The notes under the pieces: model-generated
The model's input: only the letters and a program-made list of their open reading frames with translations
Database searches by the model: none
Told to the model about the DNA's origin: nothing
Made by a program: the position numbers and the translations under genes
In this document: positions 23,458 through 36,628 of the stretch, piece by piece
Numbering within the stretch: the first letter of the stretch is position 1
Layout: the number at the start of each line of letters is the position of its first letter
Assembly (NCBI GenBank): GCA_003255065.1
Contig: QAOA01004577.1
Location: 62,001 to 126,000, forward strand
DNA from: Cercis canadensis
Lineage: Eukaryota > Streptophyta > Magnoliopsida > Fabales > Fabaceae
Reading direction: 5' to 3'
Length of the DNA stretch: 64,000 bases

Positions 23458-23763
23458 GAGTAAAACCCTTTTTTAGTTCTTGAAAAATGTAGCTACTAAC
23501 AAATTTATCCTCCAAAAATTTTTAATGACAAATTGGTCCTTAAATTATTATTCTGTCTGACAAATTAGTCATCTGGTATTTTAATGAGAAAAATTCTGGA
23601 CTCCTGCAGAGCTATTTCTTAAATTTTTTTCATTGATCTTGCCTATCGGGGAATTAATTTGTCAGCGAAATAATAATTCAATGACTAATTTGTTACCGAA
23701 AATTTTTGGAGGATAAATTTGTCAATTATTACATTTTTTAAGGACTAGAAAAGGGTTTTACTT
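23458..23763. mobile_element. 306-bp MITE of the GAGTAAAAC MULE-like family
   Basis: It begins GAGTAAAACCC and ends GGGTTTTACTT, with long inverted arms that contain repeated GACAAATT units. The same termini and subterminal repeats occur in the two larger elements at 50616 and 57713. The arms meet around a short centre without captured genes, so this looks like an internally deleted relative. The flanking nine bases do not match, so a target-site duplication is not visible. Confidence 0.75.
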
Positions 23764-24264
23764 AACATTAATTTATAATCGTTACTATGTAAAAGCAAAT
23801 GCACCCAATAGAAAGGTTAACATGTTTGTCTCCGCTCCAACACCTTAAAATAATTATCTGCCTTTCACGAACACAATAAATCCATAATATTATTTTTAAT
23901 CTCTAATTCATATTTATGGAAACTAATTACGAGCGAGCGTGCTCCAAATCTAATAATGGAGCCGTCCGCATCCTTTGCAAGTTTTTTGGTGCATTAAATA
24001 AATTAAACGACAAGCAATTACTGACTGATTTAATTTCCTTGATTTACAAAATTAAATGATAAAATTACTAAAAATCACATATCGGAAATACAAATTTTTT
24101 TGAAGGTGAACTTTGATTTGATGACATCATAAATTATATCTCTGGCAGTTTTCCTGTTGTCAACTTGCAGCAACGAAGTCGATACTTGCAAGTCGCAGCA
24201 CACTCTCAGTAATCATCGTAGTTTAAGCTCAGCTACTACTATCCGACGACGAAGGCGGCGGAGA
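23764..24264. other. VPS9A promoter and leader region
   Basis: This is AT-rich spacer, becoming GC-richer from about 24150. An upstream ATG at 24157 is in frame with the VPS9A start without an intervening stop. The conserved start is at 24265, since the 36 extra residues are Arg/Ser-rich and unlike the family. Confidence 0.45.
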
Positions 24265-27200
24265 ATGGAAAGCACCGACGTTTTCTTGGGCTTACACGAC
24301 TTCCTCGACCGCATGCGCCAACCCTCCGCCGCCGATTTCGTCAAAGCAATCAAAAGGTCATACTTCAGAACTTTCAAGATCGAATCTTCCCTCTATTCTG
24401 GATTTGAATTTTCGAAGTTCTCAGTTTATGTGAAATTTCAAATTTGACTATTACTTGATTAAAGCAACTTTGCAGATTTGTCTGGTATTTTAAAGTCATT
24501 TGTATACTTATAAATTATAATAGCTTAAGTTTGACTTTTCCTCCCAACATATCAGTGGATGATCTAATATGCTGCTTGGAAAAAATCTCAACTTTGATGG
24601 TTTCGTAGAGGTTTACTTGCTTAGAACTATAATCATAAAGTTTTTAGTTGATTTATATAATCTCATAATTATGACTTATGATTACAAAGAACATTTTGCT
24701 TGAAACAAGTACTAGAAGGAATGCTTACCTTTAATGAAATAATGATACAATCAAGTAAAATATACTGAGGGTGACATTTTCCATATTGCAGTTTTATTGT
24801 GTCATTTTCAAATAATGCACCTGATCCAGATAGGGACAGTGCCGCAGTACAGGAGTTCCTTGCTAATATGGAAGCAGCTTTTAGGGCTCATCCACTTTGG
24901 GCTGGCTGCTCTGAGGAGGAGCTTGATAGTGCCGGTGAGGTGTGTTTCTCTTTGAACGTGATATTTTCCCCTTCTGCATGACACTATGTCATAGGGTGGT
25001 GTTCATAATTGTTGGTAAGATGGTGGTTGTAGATCATACTTTAATGTTTTATTCAATGCGTTTTCTAGATCTTGTTCCGATAAATGATCCCAGAATGTTT
25101 TCCTTTTCATTTTCTCTTTTACCCAAAGAAATAATTGTATGCCACTTCAATTTTTGTTATTTGTTAATAGATGGTGATGAAACTGAAACATGTTTGAATA
25201 TTTCAAAATTTTAAGAGAATGGATTGGTGAGGCCTTCAGAGACATAAGCATCGTATTTGAGATTGATCCTTCCATCTTTCCCTTTCACCTCTTTCTTTTT
25301 CTGTGCTGTGCACATTTATTGAACTATTGCTCGTATGAAAGGAAAGACAGGAATAATGAAGAAAGGAAGAGTTTAGAGAGAAGTGTAGATGTGAGGCACA
25401 AGTGAGAGTGTGCGGTGTGAAGAGAGTGAAGTATGAAATAGTGCAGTGAGTGATATGTGAGATGAAGTGATAAAGTGAGAGTGCTTAAGTAAAGTATCAT
25501 GTAAGTGAGTGACAGGTGTCCTAGTGTCTAAGAAATTTGTCAGTGTTATACAACAAGTTAGTGTGTGAGTGAGTAATCGAAGTGAGTGTTTGTCTCTTTT
25601 ATCCAAAAAATAAATAAATAAATAAAAATGACTGTTTGTTATGTGGGGCCTGTCACACATACTCTAAATACATATTGTGGTAGAAATTAGGCATTATTCA
25701 GAACAATTTTTTTTTCTTTTATTAACATCTAGTTGCAATATGCCAGTCATCTATAAGCGCCCACCCCCCGTGCATGGCTTTGATGAAGTGAGTTGAAGAC
25801 ACAATTATTGTCACAGAGCCTACTGATAGTTTTTCTCGTTAGTCCTTCAGTTGAATTAATTTAACACCCATTTCTACATTCTTTTACTTTTAAACTGTTA
25901 TTGTATGATGCTTCCTATTTTCATTGATCTCTTTACCTTTGGATTTCACTCATATACAGGGGCTGGAGAAGTATGTGATGACCAAGTTATTTACCCGTGT
26001 ATTTGCTTCACTTCCAGATGATGTAAAACTTGATGATCAACTTTCTGAAAAGATGGCTTTGATTCAACAGTTTATTCGACCAGAAAATCTAGATATCAAG
26101 CCAACCTTTCAGAATGAAACATCATGGTTGGTGAGTATATAACTGTGCAATTGTAGTGATTTCTTTTTCTTTTTTTCTTAGAAAGAGTAATTATCTCTGT
26201 ATACAGTTCCAAGAGCTAAACTCATGTTTTCATGTCAACATGTTAACATATAAAAAGGCCAATAGATGTTGTACACATTTTGGATGGATTGTGAGGATTG
26301 TCAACCAACACCACTACAACATAGATCGCACTTGCCCCTGTTCTATTGTTTGTTTTTGTTGCAACTATAACATCTTTGGTATTGCACATAAACCGATAAT
26401 AAATTTGTAGGCAAATATCTACTTAAGAGCCAAGTTTGACCCTCAGCTGGAAACTTAAGGTAGCGATTGTTTGACATGGGACTCAATTCTCATAATTGTA
26501 TTTTAGCACAAGGTAAGTGTTGATGTCCTCTTTGTCCATGTTACATACTGCACATTCTTTGGTCTTCATGCCACAATTTTAGCCTTTTGGTTGAGTGGTT
26601 CTTGGGCATATTTAATGTTGCAGTTAAATGATTCTATCTGTGCAATTATTAGGTCCATTTTAAAGTTTGATGGATGATATACTTGACAGTCTTTGTTTCT
26701 GATGAAAATTGCAGCTTTTCTTCGACTTGTGTTTGGCATCTCCTCCTTAGTAATTCTCTTTTTTCATCACATTTACCATCAATCATGTATAGATATTTGA
26801 GCTTAATGTGGATGATAATTGCAAGATGGAGGTAGATGAATTTTTGACTACTTCCTCTAGATCTATGCTTACCTTTATGAATCTATAACTTAGGCAACTG
26901 GTCTCAGGTAATGCTTGGCTACAAGTTCATTTGGTAATTAGGGTGACTTGTTGCATTTTTGAAAACATATTAGGGCATTTCTCCTCACTGTGCCTATGGA
27001 CTTGAAGGAAGAAAAGAGGTCGCCAAAAATTGTTGAATGGTTCCCTTTTTTTTTTNTTTGACTACTTCCTCTAGATCTATGCTTACCTTTATGAATCTAT
27101 AACTTAGGCAACTGGTCTCAGGTAATGCTTGGCTACAAGTTCATTTGGTAATTAGGGTCACTTGTTGCATTTTTGAAAACATATTAGGGCATTTCTCCTC

Positions 27201-29085
27201 ACTGTGCCTATGGACTTGAAGGAAGAAAAGAGGTTGCCAAAAATTGTTGAATGGTTCCCTTTTTTTTTTGTGGGGTTGGCCAAAAAACAAATTCGGAAAA
27301 AAGTATAAATGATGATTCTTCAGTCCAAATAGGTCCATATTACACTTTGTATAGACTATCTTCTGGGAGTAACCTCAGTATGATGCACCATTCTCCTTCA
27401 TTCCTTCCTCGCTTCTCAATTGGCAATACTTCATATTTCTTGATCTCAGCCTGCAAGTTATTATCTGTCTTCATATCTAGTTTTTTGCTCAAACTACTTA
27501 TCATCGAACATATTCCTAGCTTTTTAATTTTGATATGTATGGTCGATACTCCAGTATATTTCTTCCTGTGTGATTTCTGTACATATGATATCTGTCAGTC
27601 AGAGAAAAGTAACACTGATAAGAATTAGTAAGCCTTTGTAACTAGTGTTTTTACTATAGCTTTGGTGACTGGAATATAATTCTGACTTGTTTAACTTCTG
27701 CTGTAGCTATCTCATTGTACAGCTTCCACATGTTTGTGTTTTTCTTTTACCCCTCACTAATATCCTTCCTTAAAATCTTACTTCTTCGGTCTTATTGTAA
27801 TGTTGGCAGCTAGCACAGAAAGAATTGCAAAAGATTAACATGTACAAGGCACCCAGAGACAAACTTGTGTGTATCCTGAATTGTTGCAAGGTTGTCACTA
27901 ACTTGCTGGTTAATGCCTCTGTTGCTTCAAATGAGAATCCTCCTGGAGCTGATGAATTTCTTCCTGTGCTAATTTATGTTACTATAAAGGTAATTTCAAC
28001 ATTTTTGTCATATTTACATTGTTTAGTGAATAGAAGTAACAAGAAAAAAGAAACATAGAATACTTCCTGCATTCCAAATTAAATGCTACATATCTCAATT
28101 TTTGTTTGTCCCAAGCCAGATGTCCCCTTGAGTAAAAGCTAAAAGCATTGAAACATCTACTTATTTCTGGGTGCCAATGTAATGCAGACATACATTGATT
28201 ATTACAGATCCACTGAAACAAAATTTCTGCTATTGATGATCTATGCAGGCAAACCCGCCGCGGCTTCACTCAAATCTGCTGTATATACAAAGATTTAGAT
28301 GTCAATCTCGATTGATTGGGGAAGCAGCATACTTTTTTACAAACATTCTCTCTGCTGAGTCCTTCATCTCAAACATTGATGCCAAAGCCCTTTCACTGGA
28401 TGAAACCGAGTTTGAGAGAAATATGGAATCTGCCCGTGCCCTTCTTTCTGGGCTTTCAACTGATTTGCAAGATCACTCCACTTTACCTGATCAGAGTGCT
28501 GGGCACCTTTCGAGAGCAGAACTAATCAGACACAAAAATAAAGCTTTGAATGATATTAAGGACCCAGCATTAGGAACCACATCATCTGAAGCCAGATCTG
28601 ATAGTAAGAAAGTTACTTTTGCAGATGAGTTACCGATCACAAAAGTTCCATCCCTCTCGGATTTGGAGAATAAAGGAGCAACTATGCTTTTGAAGGAGGA
28701 TCAGGTGAACGAAGTTTTCAAGGAGTATCCATATTTGTTTGCTCATGTAGGTGATCTAACAGTCAGTGATGTGGAAGATCTGCTAAATAATTACAAACAA
28801 CTTGTTTTCAAGTATGTATGTCTTTCAAAAGGATTGGGTGTTGCTCCTGCACCCCATCCTCCATCCAATTCACAAAATAATGTCCAACAACATGCTGAAA
28901 CTACAATAGAGTCTTCAGATAGTGGACCTGTAGAGCCAGATGATAAGTCACAAAAATCTACTCATAGGACAGAGGATAGTTCAGGTACAGTTTCAGTTAC
29001 TGAGGAGAAAATTTTTGAATCCAATCTGCCACAGGATGAGGCATTATCACCTCAGGGCGGGGGCAAAGTGGAGGCTTCTAACTGA
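24265..29085 (+). CDS. VPS9A: VPS9A, Rab5 guanine nucleotide exchange factor
   Basis: Five exons (24265-24356, 24792-24939, 25960-26130, 27810-27989 and 28249-29085) stay in frame and give 475 residues; Arabidopsis VPS9A has about 520. The N-terminus MESTDVFLGLHDFLDRMR is the conserved helical bundle. The VPS9 domain (about 100-245) contains GADEFLPVLIYVTIKANPP, with Asp at residue 185, the position known as the catalytic Asp of the Arabidopsis protein. It is followed by RLIGEAAYFFTNILSAESFI. The Ser/Glu-rich tail has the plant-conserved block EYPYLFAHVGDLTVSDVEDL (about 360-380) and FKYVCLSKGLG. VPS9A activates the plant Rab5 proteins (ARA7, RHA1, ARA6) on endosomes for vacuolar transport and endocytosis. 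Long introns 2 and 3 hold a GTGAG-rich tract and an assembly duplication. Confidence 0.95.
25335..25605 (+). repeat. GTGAG-rich low-complexity tract in VPS9A intron 2
   Basis: About 270 bases on the sense strand are dominated by variants of GTGAG, AGTGAG and GTGTGAG, with almost no C. The antisense strand is accidentally open for 95 codons (Ser/Thr/His/Leu-rich) and is not a gene. Many copies resemble a 5' splice-site consensus. Confidence 0.6.
26843..27269. repeat. 213-bp duplicated contig ends around a single N in VPS9A intron 3
   Basis: 26843-27055 and 27057-27269 are the same length and differ at only a few bases; one N at 27056 separates them. The small differences look allelic. The simplest reading is that two overlapping contig ends, possibly from two haplotypes, were abutted without merging. 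The intron is then about 214 bases too long in this assembly. Confidence 0.8.
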
Positions 29086-32000
29086 CAGAAACTAGCTAAA
29101 TCTTCTTCTTTTTCCATTTTCTTTTGATATTCCCTAATTTTTGACCTTCTCTTTCTGATGTAAAATTATATGTTTTCCATTCTGTGGTGGCTTCCGGCGT
29201 TCTATTTTTTGCGTTTTATGTTGTTGAAAACTACATTAACGTTCCTAACTTTAGGGATGGCAACGTCACGACCGTAATGGCATCCCAATTTGTTCTCAAA
29301 GAGATCCCATAAATATGATGAGAAAGTTCTTAAAGAGCAGGATTAAAATATGTCATTTGATTTCGCAATAGATCAAAAAGAATGTTGACAAAGATGCAGA
29401 TCTAGATTGGTTTTATACTTCCATTAACTCGTTGGCAATGCATTTTTGTGCATTTATGTTTCTCAATCAGTGGATTAATACTTGATAGAAGTGATGGAAA
29501 ACTTGACTCTTTTTTTTTTTTTTTTGGGAAGAAGAAANTTTTTTGGAAGAAGAAAGAGGGCTCATCGGATTTTCTGCCAAGTCAAACAATTTTTCGTTTG
29601 CATACATCAATTTTCTGAGCCTACTTCCTTCCACTTTCGGAGCTTTAAAACATCAATTTTGTTTAAACCGATATTAAAATGTATACATTGGAAAATGATT
29701 GTTATGTCCTTCTCAAAGGGGCATTATTGTGTGGTTAATGCCGAGGTTTTATGCGATTCAGTGCTCGATTATGGAAAAAAAAGGTACATAAATGTAAGTT
29801 GTAACTTGTAACTTGTAAGTTACAGTCTACTCTCCTACCTTGGATACAGAAAAAGAAAAAAAAAGTTACAGTGTAATCGCGTAAGCAAACAAAAGAAGCA
29901 TCTACAGAAGAGAAGTTGACTGTATATTCAGCAACTTAAATTGATTTCCTTCCTCATTAACTGTGGTAAGAGCTATGAAACATGAATTTTGGCCATCAGT
30001 ACTTGGCCACCTGATCAATAGACTTCTTTTGCACTGCTCCCAGCACCAAAACGCATTTTTATTTGCACCCACTTTGGAATAAATAAAAATAATAGAGAAA
30101 GTATAAATGATTGATCGGAATAGAAATGGTTGCAGTGGAGTGCCATAGTCTTTGAAGTGAAGGGACGTAATATATATCCTACTTAACTTTTCATTTGTTG
30201 TTTCTTTTCCATGTTTTCACCTAAAAGAAACTTGATTGGAATAGATATGTTAAATCTTGCCTACCATGTCAAGATTTTAGCTTTGTGCTTTCATGACAAT
30301 GGTGGATAGCAACCCTGCCTTGTCTCTTTCCTCTTATATTCTTCCATTAGGCTTTATTCCTTTAATAATGCAAGTGTTATACAGGTATGGAGCATCACCA
30401 TGCCCTCTATAATCCAAATAACTAAGATTTTGTGTATGTATAAAACTAACAACCAGTGCCTAAGGTGAGTTTCAGGATCTGGGTCACTTCAAGTTTTGAC
30501 TTGTCTGGGATATCTATGAGCAGGGCATAGCAACATGCAGCTAAACTCTAGTTATGCTTTACAATAACTACACCCTATAATGAGACATATTTAGCACAGT
30601 AATTAATCAATTAATTTGATACTTCGAATAATTTAAGGTCCGCATAGTTTACCAGGTATGGATCACAGACAAGCGTGTCCTCCTGTTTGAGGACAATATT
30701 TGCCGGCGATAACTATGTTTATGTAGGTTCTCTAGCTAGATTCACGACTCTTGATCTATTTTAATATTATACTTTATCAATAATGTTATCTTTTTCAGGA
30801 ACTTTCACTTGGACATTTTTCCTTTATATAAAGCTTTTCCCACAAAATTTGCTTTTTTCTCTTTCCCTTTTTTGACCCTCCCTTTCTTTAGGGACACAAT
30901 CTACAGAATTTTACGCCATTTTTTACCTTGAAAATTTTCGGTTCCAGAAGCAATATTAGAAAAAGTTGCTTCCATGAGCAAAATTTCTCTTGCTTCTTCT
31001 CAAAGTTACAGAGCTATGATGATCAAGCCACAACTCACTTACTACAGTTCTGTGATCTCCATTTCGTTTTGCTCTCCACCAGATATATGATATCTTTTTT
31101 TCTTCTTTTTAAGATATATATATATATATTGGAACACTTGTACTATGATTCTGGGTATCTTAATACCCTTTCTATCTATGCAAATGAATACCTTTTTTGT
31201 GCTTTCTTGTTTTAATAGCAAATTAGAACCTCGTAACAGTTTCTTTTTGGGAGAGGTCTCCATTATAAAGAGCATCTGACAGTACTTTAAAGGATTAGTC
31301 CTAGGCAAAACCTAGGAATACCTCGGCTAAAGACCAAAAAAAAAAAGAACCCGTAACAATTAACAGCATCTAAGAATTGAAATGATTCATATTAATGTGA
31401 AAGATTTTTTTTTTTTCTGTAATTTCAAGGACTAATTGAAAGTAGTGAAAATATAAAAGTTAAAACTGTAAGTGTCATGGCAAAAGGTAGTTTATTTTCA
31501 TTGTTCACCAAATGAAGGCCTTCCATTACATATTAGACAATCGAGAAAGAATTTTACTAATAAAAGGTCAAATGAATGCATAAGAGAAACTTTTTTTTGT
31601 TAAAAAAAGAGAAGAGAGTATAGAATTCATGATATTAAAGATGATGTATTATTAAATTCATAAATTATTTTTGGTCATAAGTAAAAATTTTAAATCATAC
31701 AAAAAGAGATTAAAGAGAAGTAGTGTCTGTTTAATTCGAATTAAAATAAATTTAATTAAATTCAGANTCATAAGTAAAAATTTTAAATCATACAAAAAGA
31801 GATTAAAGAGAAGTAATGTCTGTTTAATTCGAATTAAAATAAATTTAATTAAATTCAGATTACCATATTGATGTAGAAAAAGTATGCACAAAATAAGCCT
31901 TGAAGCCAATGAAGGAAGGCCAAAAGCACCTTTCACGTGCCTCCCACGTGTAGGCACTCATGGCGTGTCGGCCGCAACATTTGCATCATGGCTCATAATC

Positions 32001-34174
32001 AATTTCCCTCGCACGTGATCTGCATGTGATCGGTTTCCTGTTCTGGTTTTGCCAATAATTCAACATCATACGGTACCGACTAAATATTTTACATTTTCTT
32101 TGGCATTATAAATTTATGTTTTGCATCCTTCTCCAATCAGGATTTTGAAAAATCTGTTTTGCTACTATTTATTATTAAGCAAATTTACAATATATATATA
32201 TATATATGTATATGTTGATAAAAAATAATTCTTCACAAATTTATATAATCTAATAAACATGTGTTGTGCATTTATTTATTTGATATTTGAAACTTTAAAC
32301 AATTCTAGCATGCATTGTACGAATTAGTTTAATTATTCTTTATAAATTTCAAGAGAGAGTATTTTTATTCCGAAATTGAAATAAGATTCAATCCTACTAG
32401 TTTCAAACCTGTAGACTGTTGTATTGTACAACATGAGTTGAGTTTAATAGGGAAAATATAATTTATTCGTTAAAAAACATATAAATTGCTAAACTTTTCT
32501 ATCCTAAGAATATATGTTCAAATAATTTATTTATCATTTTTTTGTTTTAATTTATTAAAAATACATTTTTATGAAATTAAAAGAAAGAAAAATTAGAAAT
32601 TATCGTGTGCACAAAAAAACATGAGAATATATAATTATATCTTCAAAGGCAAGCTGTCAAGCTTAAAGTAACAGATATTGCGTGGCGAAAGCATAAGAAT
32701 CCAGGTGGGAACTGCGTCGCAGCTTTGTTGGCCCAATAATGGGCCCACTCCGCAAAACACGTTAACCGGATAGCAACGGTTTGACTGCAATTAGCAAACA
32801 CCTTTGAGGATTGTAATGCAATTTAAGAAAATAAGTGGTCAGTTTGATGAGAAAAATTCATAACTGATATTTATTATTTACCAATTTGGGATTAAAATAG
32901 AAAATTCATGGATAAAGAAAGGGAAAGGGCGCATATAAAAGACAAACACAGTAAATTGTAATCAACCTTCATTATAGTAGTTTACTTGATAAAATATGCA
33001 TTATAATAATAATTTCTCCGGATTATTGGCTTCTTGGTGAACGTGACTCTGCCTCATAATATGTGTTGCCATCGTTCATGATTATTTATTTTGACCCTTT
33101 GACCAACTCACTCTAAACAGCTTACAAATTTGATTTCGTTGCAAATACCAAGAACCCAATATTTGAAAATTTCTCATAATTTATAAAATTATGTATCGTA
33201 AAAAGTATTTTTNTATCTTAAGAAGTATTTTTTAAAAATTTACAAACGTCAAAGAAGTTACATCAACTTCTTACAGTGAAGGGCGATGGCGTGAACAATT
33301 CTACAATGAATAGATTGACGCAACCCCATTTGACCCCAGCGTTAAAAACTCAAGAGGTGAGTGATAATCTACGTTAGATATTTAGTTTATAAATATTTAT
33401 AGGTTGATTACATTTATACACTTGTTGTGGATGTAATATGTAATAAAATATAAAATTACTTAGTGAGCAAAATAATAGCATGCATATGATATGATATTAG
33501 TTTGTGAGTCAAAAAAAGGCAGCATTAACCGAAGTGGACTTTTAAGAGGGGGGGACAAGGGGTTGGTCAGTATATGATTTCTCACCAATAGAGTCTGCAC
33601 TTTGACATGAATATGATGAATTAGTTAGGAGTAGGATCACAGATCTCACCAGAGACACAGATATAGAGAGATCAGAGATGCAAGCTGGACTCATTAGTCC
33701 TTTCCTTTCCTTTCCTAATATTCGTATTCAGCACACTAATCGCATAGACAAAACCTTATCTCTGCTAAACTACAACAACAACCAACACAGTGTGGTCCTG
33801 CTCCTCCCCCTTTTGATTTTGATGCGTGTACCATTCTTCCATGCGGCTTCTTCTATGTTTTTCCTCTTTCTTATTCTATTTTGTCTCTTTGTTATCTCTT
33901 TAATCAACAGGACTCAGTAAAAGGGTTGCAAAAGTACACATCACTTAGTTCATATTTGACAAGCTCAAACTCTCTCACTCCGCGCTTGGAACACATACAA
34001 GACTTAGCCAGACCCTTTGCCTCTTACCATCTTCCTCTCTGCCCTGCCCTGCTTTTTCTCTCTTTTTCACTCTTCTTCTCCTCCTTACCAAATCAACCAT
34101 CTTTCTCTATCCCCAGGCAAAAAAAAAAAAAAANAAAAAAAAAAAAAAAACTGGAATTGGGCCAATAAGGAAAC
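29086..34174. other. Intergenic DNA between VPS9A and the 14-1-1-like gene
   Basis: There is no gene I can support in these 5 kb. 29086-29300 is the VPS9A 3' untranslated region. Single N bases at 29538 and 33213 have short repeated flanks, and 34134 lies in a poly-A run. AT-dinucleotide runs occur near 31115 and 32193. 32700-32790 contains a TGGGCCC site. From about 33650 the sequence becomes CT-rich and is probably the leader or promoter of the gene at 34175. Confidence 0.45.
31675..31859. repeat. 92-bp duplicated contig ends around a single N
   Basis: 31675-31766 and 31768-31859 are equal in length and differ at one base, with N at 31767 between them. This is the same assembly-seam pattern as at 27056. 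Confidence 0.8.
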
Positions 34175-34795
34175 ATGGGTAATGAACATCATCATCAATT
34201 TTACCATCAGAATCTGCATACCCATCAAAGAAATACATTCTTGCCGATGCTTTGTTCAAGGCCATCCATCAAAGATGTGAGTCTTCCGCGGTGCAGAGAC
34301 CATTCCATAGCCTTCTCCAATGACCCTTTGTCCCCTAGAATCGGTTGCATGGGTCAGGTGAAGAGGAACAACAAAATAGTTGGGTTCCCTACCTCGCATA
34401 GACTCAGCTTCACCACCAAATTGAGTAGCGCCACAAGCATCACCTCCCCTGTTGTCAAGTACTCCAAGCTCAAAAAGCTTTTCTCTGGCAAAAACTTAGG
34501 CACTAGCATAACTGCTACTGCTCCAACTACTGTCTCTAGCTGTGGAAGTAGGCGGCAAGTCAGAGTAAATGGTGCAGATGTGTCCAGAAATAATAGGTGT
34601 AGGAATGAGAGTTGTGCTTTTATAAGCATTGATAATATGGATCCTCCATTGCCGGTGATAAAGCGGGTACACAGGTCAGAGGAAGGAAGCCAGGTGGATA
34701 GTCTTTGGAAAAGGAGGTCAGGTGGGGTTTTGAAAAGTTTACAGCTTCAACAGATTCAACATACAAAGCATTGTCTTCAGCCTACCAGTGTTTGA
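34175..34795 (+). CDS. Small plant protein resembling syringolide-induced protein 14-1-1
   Basis: A single exon encodes 206 residues. Conserved blocks I recall from this plant-only family are NTFLPMLCSRPSIKDV (about 20-35), NDPLSPRIGCMGQVKRNNKI (about 49-68) with VGFPTSH after it, and YSKLKKLFSGKNL (about 95-107). The family is named for a soybean transcript induced by the syringolide elicitor; its molecular function is unknown. The protein is basic, Ser/Thr-rich and probably disordered, with no signal peptide or membrane segment. The leader has a long poly-A run (34120-34150) interrupted by an N, so its exact length is unsure. A 3' untranslated region of a few hundred bases probably follows. 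Confidence 0.8.
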   Translation: MGNEHHHQFYHQNLHTHQRNTFLPMLCSRPSIKDVSLPRCRDHSIAFSNDPLSPRIGCMGQVKRNNKIVGFPTSHRLSFTTKLSSATSITSPVVKYSKLKKLFSGKNLGTSITATAPTTVSSCGSRRQVRVNGADVSRNNRCRNESCAFISIDNMDPPLPVIKRVHRSEEGSQVDSLWKRRSGGVLKSLQLQQIQHTKHCLQPTSV

Positions 34796-36628
34796 TGAGA
34801 AAAAACACCACATTGAATGGGTGAGACAGATGCAAAATTCTTTTTTTTTTTTCTTTTTTTTTTTTAATTTTGGAATTTTTATATAAGATAATGTAAATGA
34901 TTTTGTTTAGCTTTCGCAACTACAAATTTCGAAGTGTTGCTTGGCTTCCTGAAGTACCTAAAAATCTTGGTCATGTTGTATGGGATATGCATATTTGTGA
35001 ACAGGTCATAGATCTAGGCTCCGTTAACCTGCCCTTAAGATCTGTATAAAAGTGACAAGCTTTGTATTGAGAAATTAGCAAAATGGGTTTGCTTTGTGCA
35101 AATAAAATTGCTATCTGAATGCCGCCCAAAACAAATCAATAGGTTAACTTGATGCTATCAATTGGGCATACCGCGTATTACAAGGTTTACTGTTTCATAG
35201 AAAGGTCCACCATTTGCCTGGAGCAGCAGTGAACAGTAGGAAACTACTTAGTTGAAAAAGACGCAATATTTGAATTATTATCTTACCATAGAGAACCGTG
35301 GTTGGATTGCAAGGCTGCATTTCCACATTGTGAAAGTGAAATTGAGACATTCTGACGCTGGAATTATGCATAAAGTTTACGATTTAACCATTATATAAAT
35401 GAAGCCGATGGAGGATCATCCAAGACATGTGCTCCAGTCAAGAACCTCATGCTGTGGAAGACTACTTGTTATTTAATGAAGGGAGAAAGGATATCCACTA
35501 TGAGCTATGGACACGATCAGGAACCATCGCTTTTAAAATGAGTGCGTAAATCTTTAGGAACGGAACGGTTGCATTTGTATATATGTACATCATGAACTAT
35601 TTAAGACAGCAACTAAATTTCATCATTTTTTCCCGCAGCAGCTGTAACTCTGTAAACCTGTACCTGCCCTTCCGCAAAAGTGAGAATACAACACATGACG
35701 GTATATAAGAAACCAACGGGCAGAAAGAACAGTAATGCTAATGTTTTTCCTAAAATATTTCACTGAAATGATACTATTAACTTCAACATTTCCAGTTACC
35801 ATTAGTTCAACGGATCGCATAATATTAATCCAAAGCCGAACATATTAACTACAAATTCAAGGATAACTTCCCTCCACAATATTGTTCACTTGTAGCACGC
35901 CAGAATCTTTCTTCTGTGCACCTATTCACGTAAGTAGGAAGTAGTAAGCAAACATCATAGTGAGTGACATTCGTCAAGGTATCTCACTGGAGAAGTGCAA
36001 GGATCATTAACAACGAAAAAAGAACTACGATCAATTATCACTACATACCTTAATAGGGGATTTAGCAGTCATATGATTACAAAGGACAATCAGCCTCAAT
36101 AGTCAAGTTTCTAAGAATAAGAGAAATGCAATAAAAAATAAATAAATTTGGAAGAAAATGGAAGATTACATAAATAAATTTGGACAATAAGCCTCAACAG
36201 TCAAATCTGGTGCCGAGCATAATTTCTTTCAGAATTGATGTTGTCTTAATATATACACCAACTTTACAGAGAAACAAGTGATGACCTAATTCGCGCTTGT
36301 CTACGGTTACAAGAAGGAATGCTTCTTTTCCATCCTTCCACTACAACGGAATCCAAGCCCTTCTAGTACAAGTAAATGCAAGAAATGCTCATTCACTGTA
36401 CAGTTTACTCTCACAAAGAATGTACAACAATGCTTCCAAAACTTTCCCAACCAGAGCAAAACGCAACTTTCTGCCACAATACAGTGGCCACAACCTGTCT
36501 CCAGATAAATTTTGCCTTTCTCCTCAAACAGTCAGATACAGCAACCTTGTGCGTGCAAAATGGTATCGGATAATGGGGATGTTAGCTTCAACTGGACAAA
36601 GAAAAAGTCCAGCCTATGATCCATCACT
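34796..36628. other. 3' ends of two convergent genes and spacer
   Basis: The 14-1-1-like gene (plus) and the PHD gene (minus) converge here. 34796 to about 35110 is the probable 3' untranslated region of the former, with a poly-T tract at about 34842-34865. About 36290-36628 is that of the latter. The middle is spacer without a supported gene; plus-strand frames at 36297-36671 are antisense shadows of the PHD gene end. Confidence 0.5.

Noticed and set aside
25373..25660. 95-codon antisense frame in VPS9A intron 2
   Set aside because: It is the complement of the GTGAG-rich tract and is explained by low complexity.
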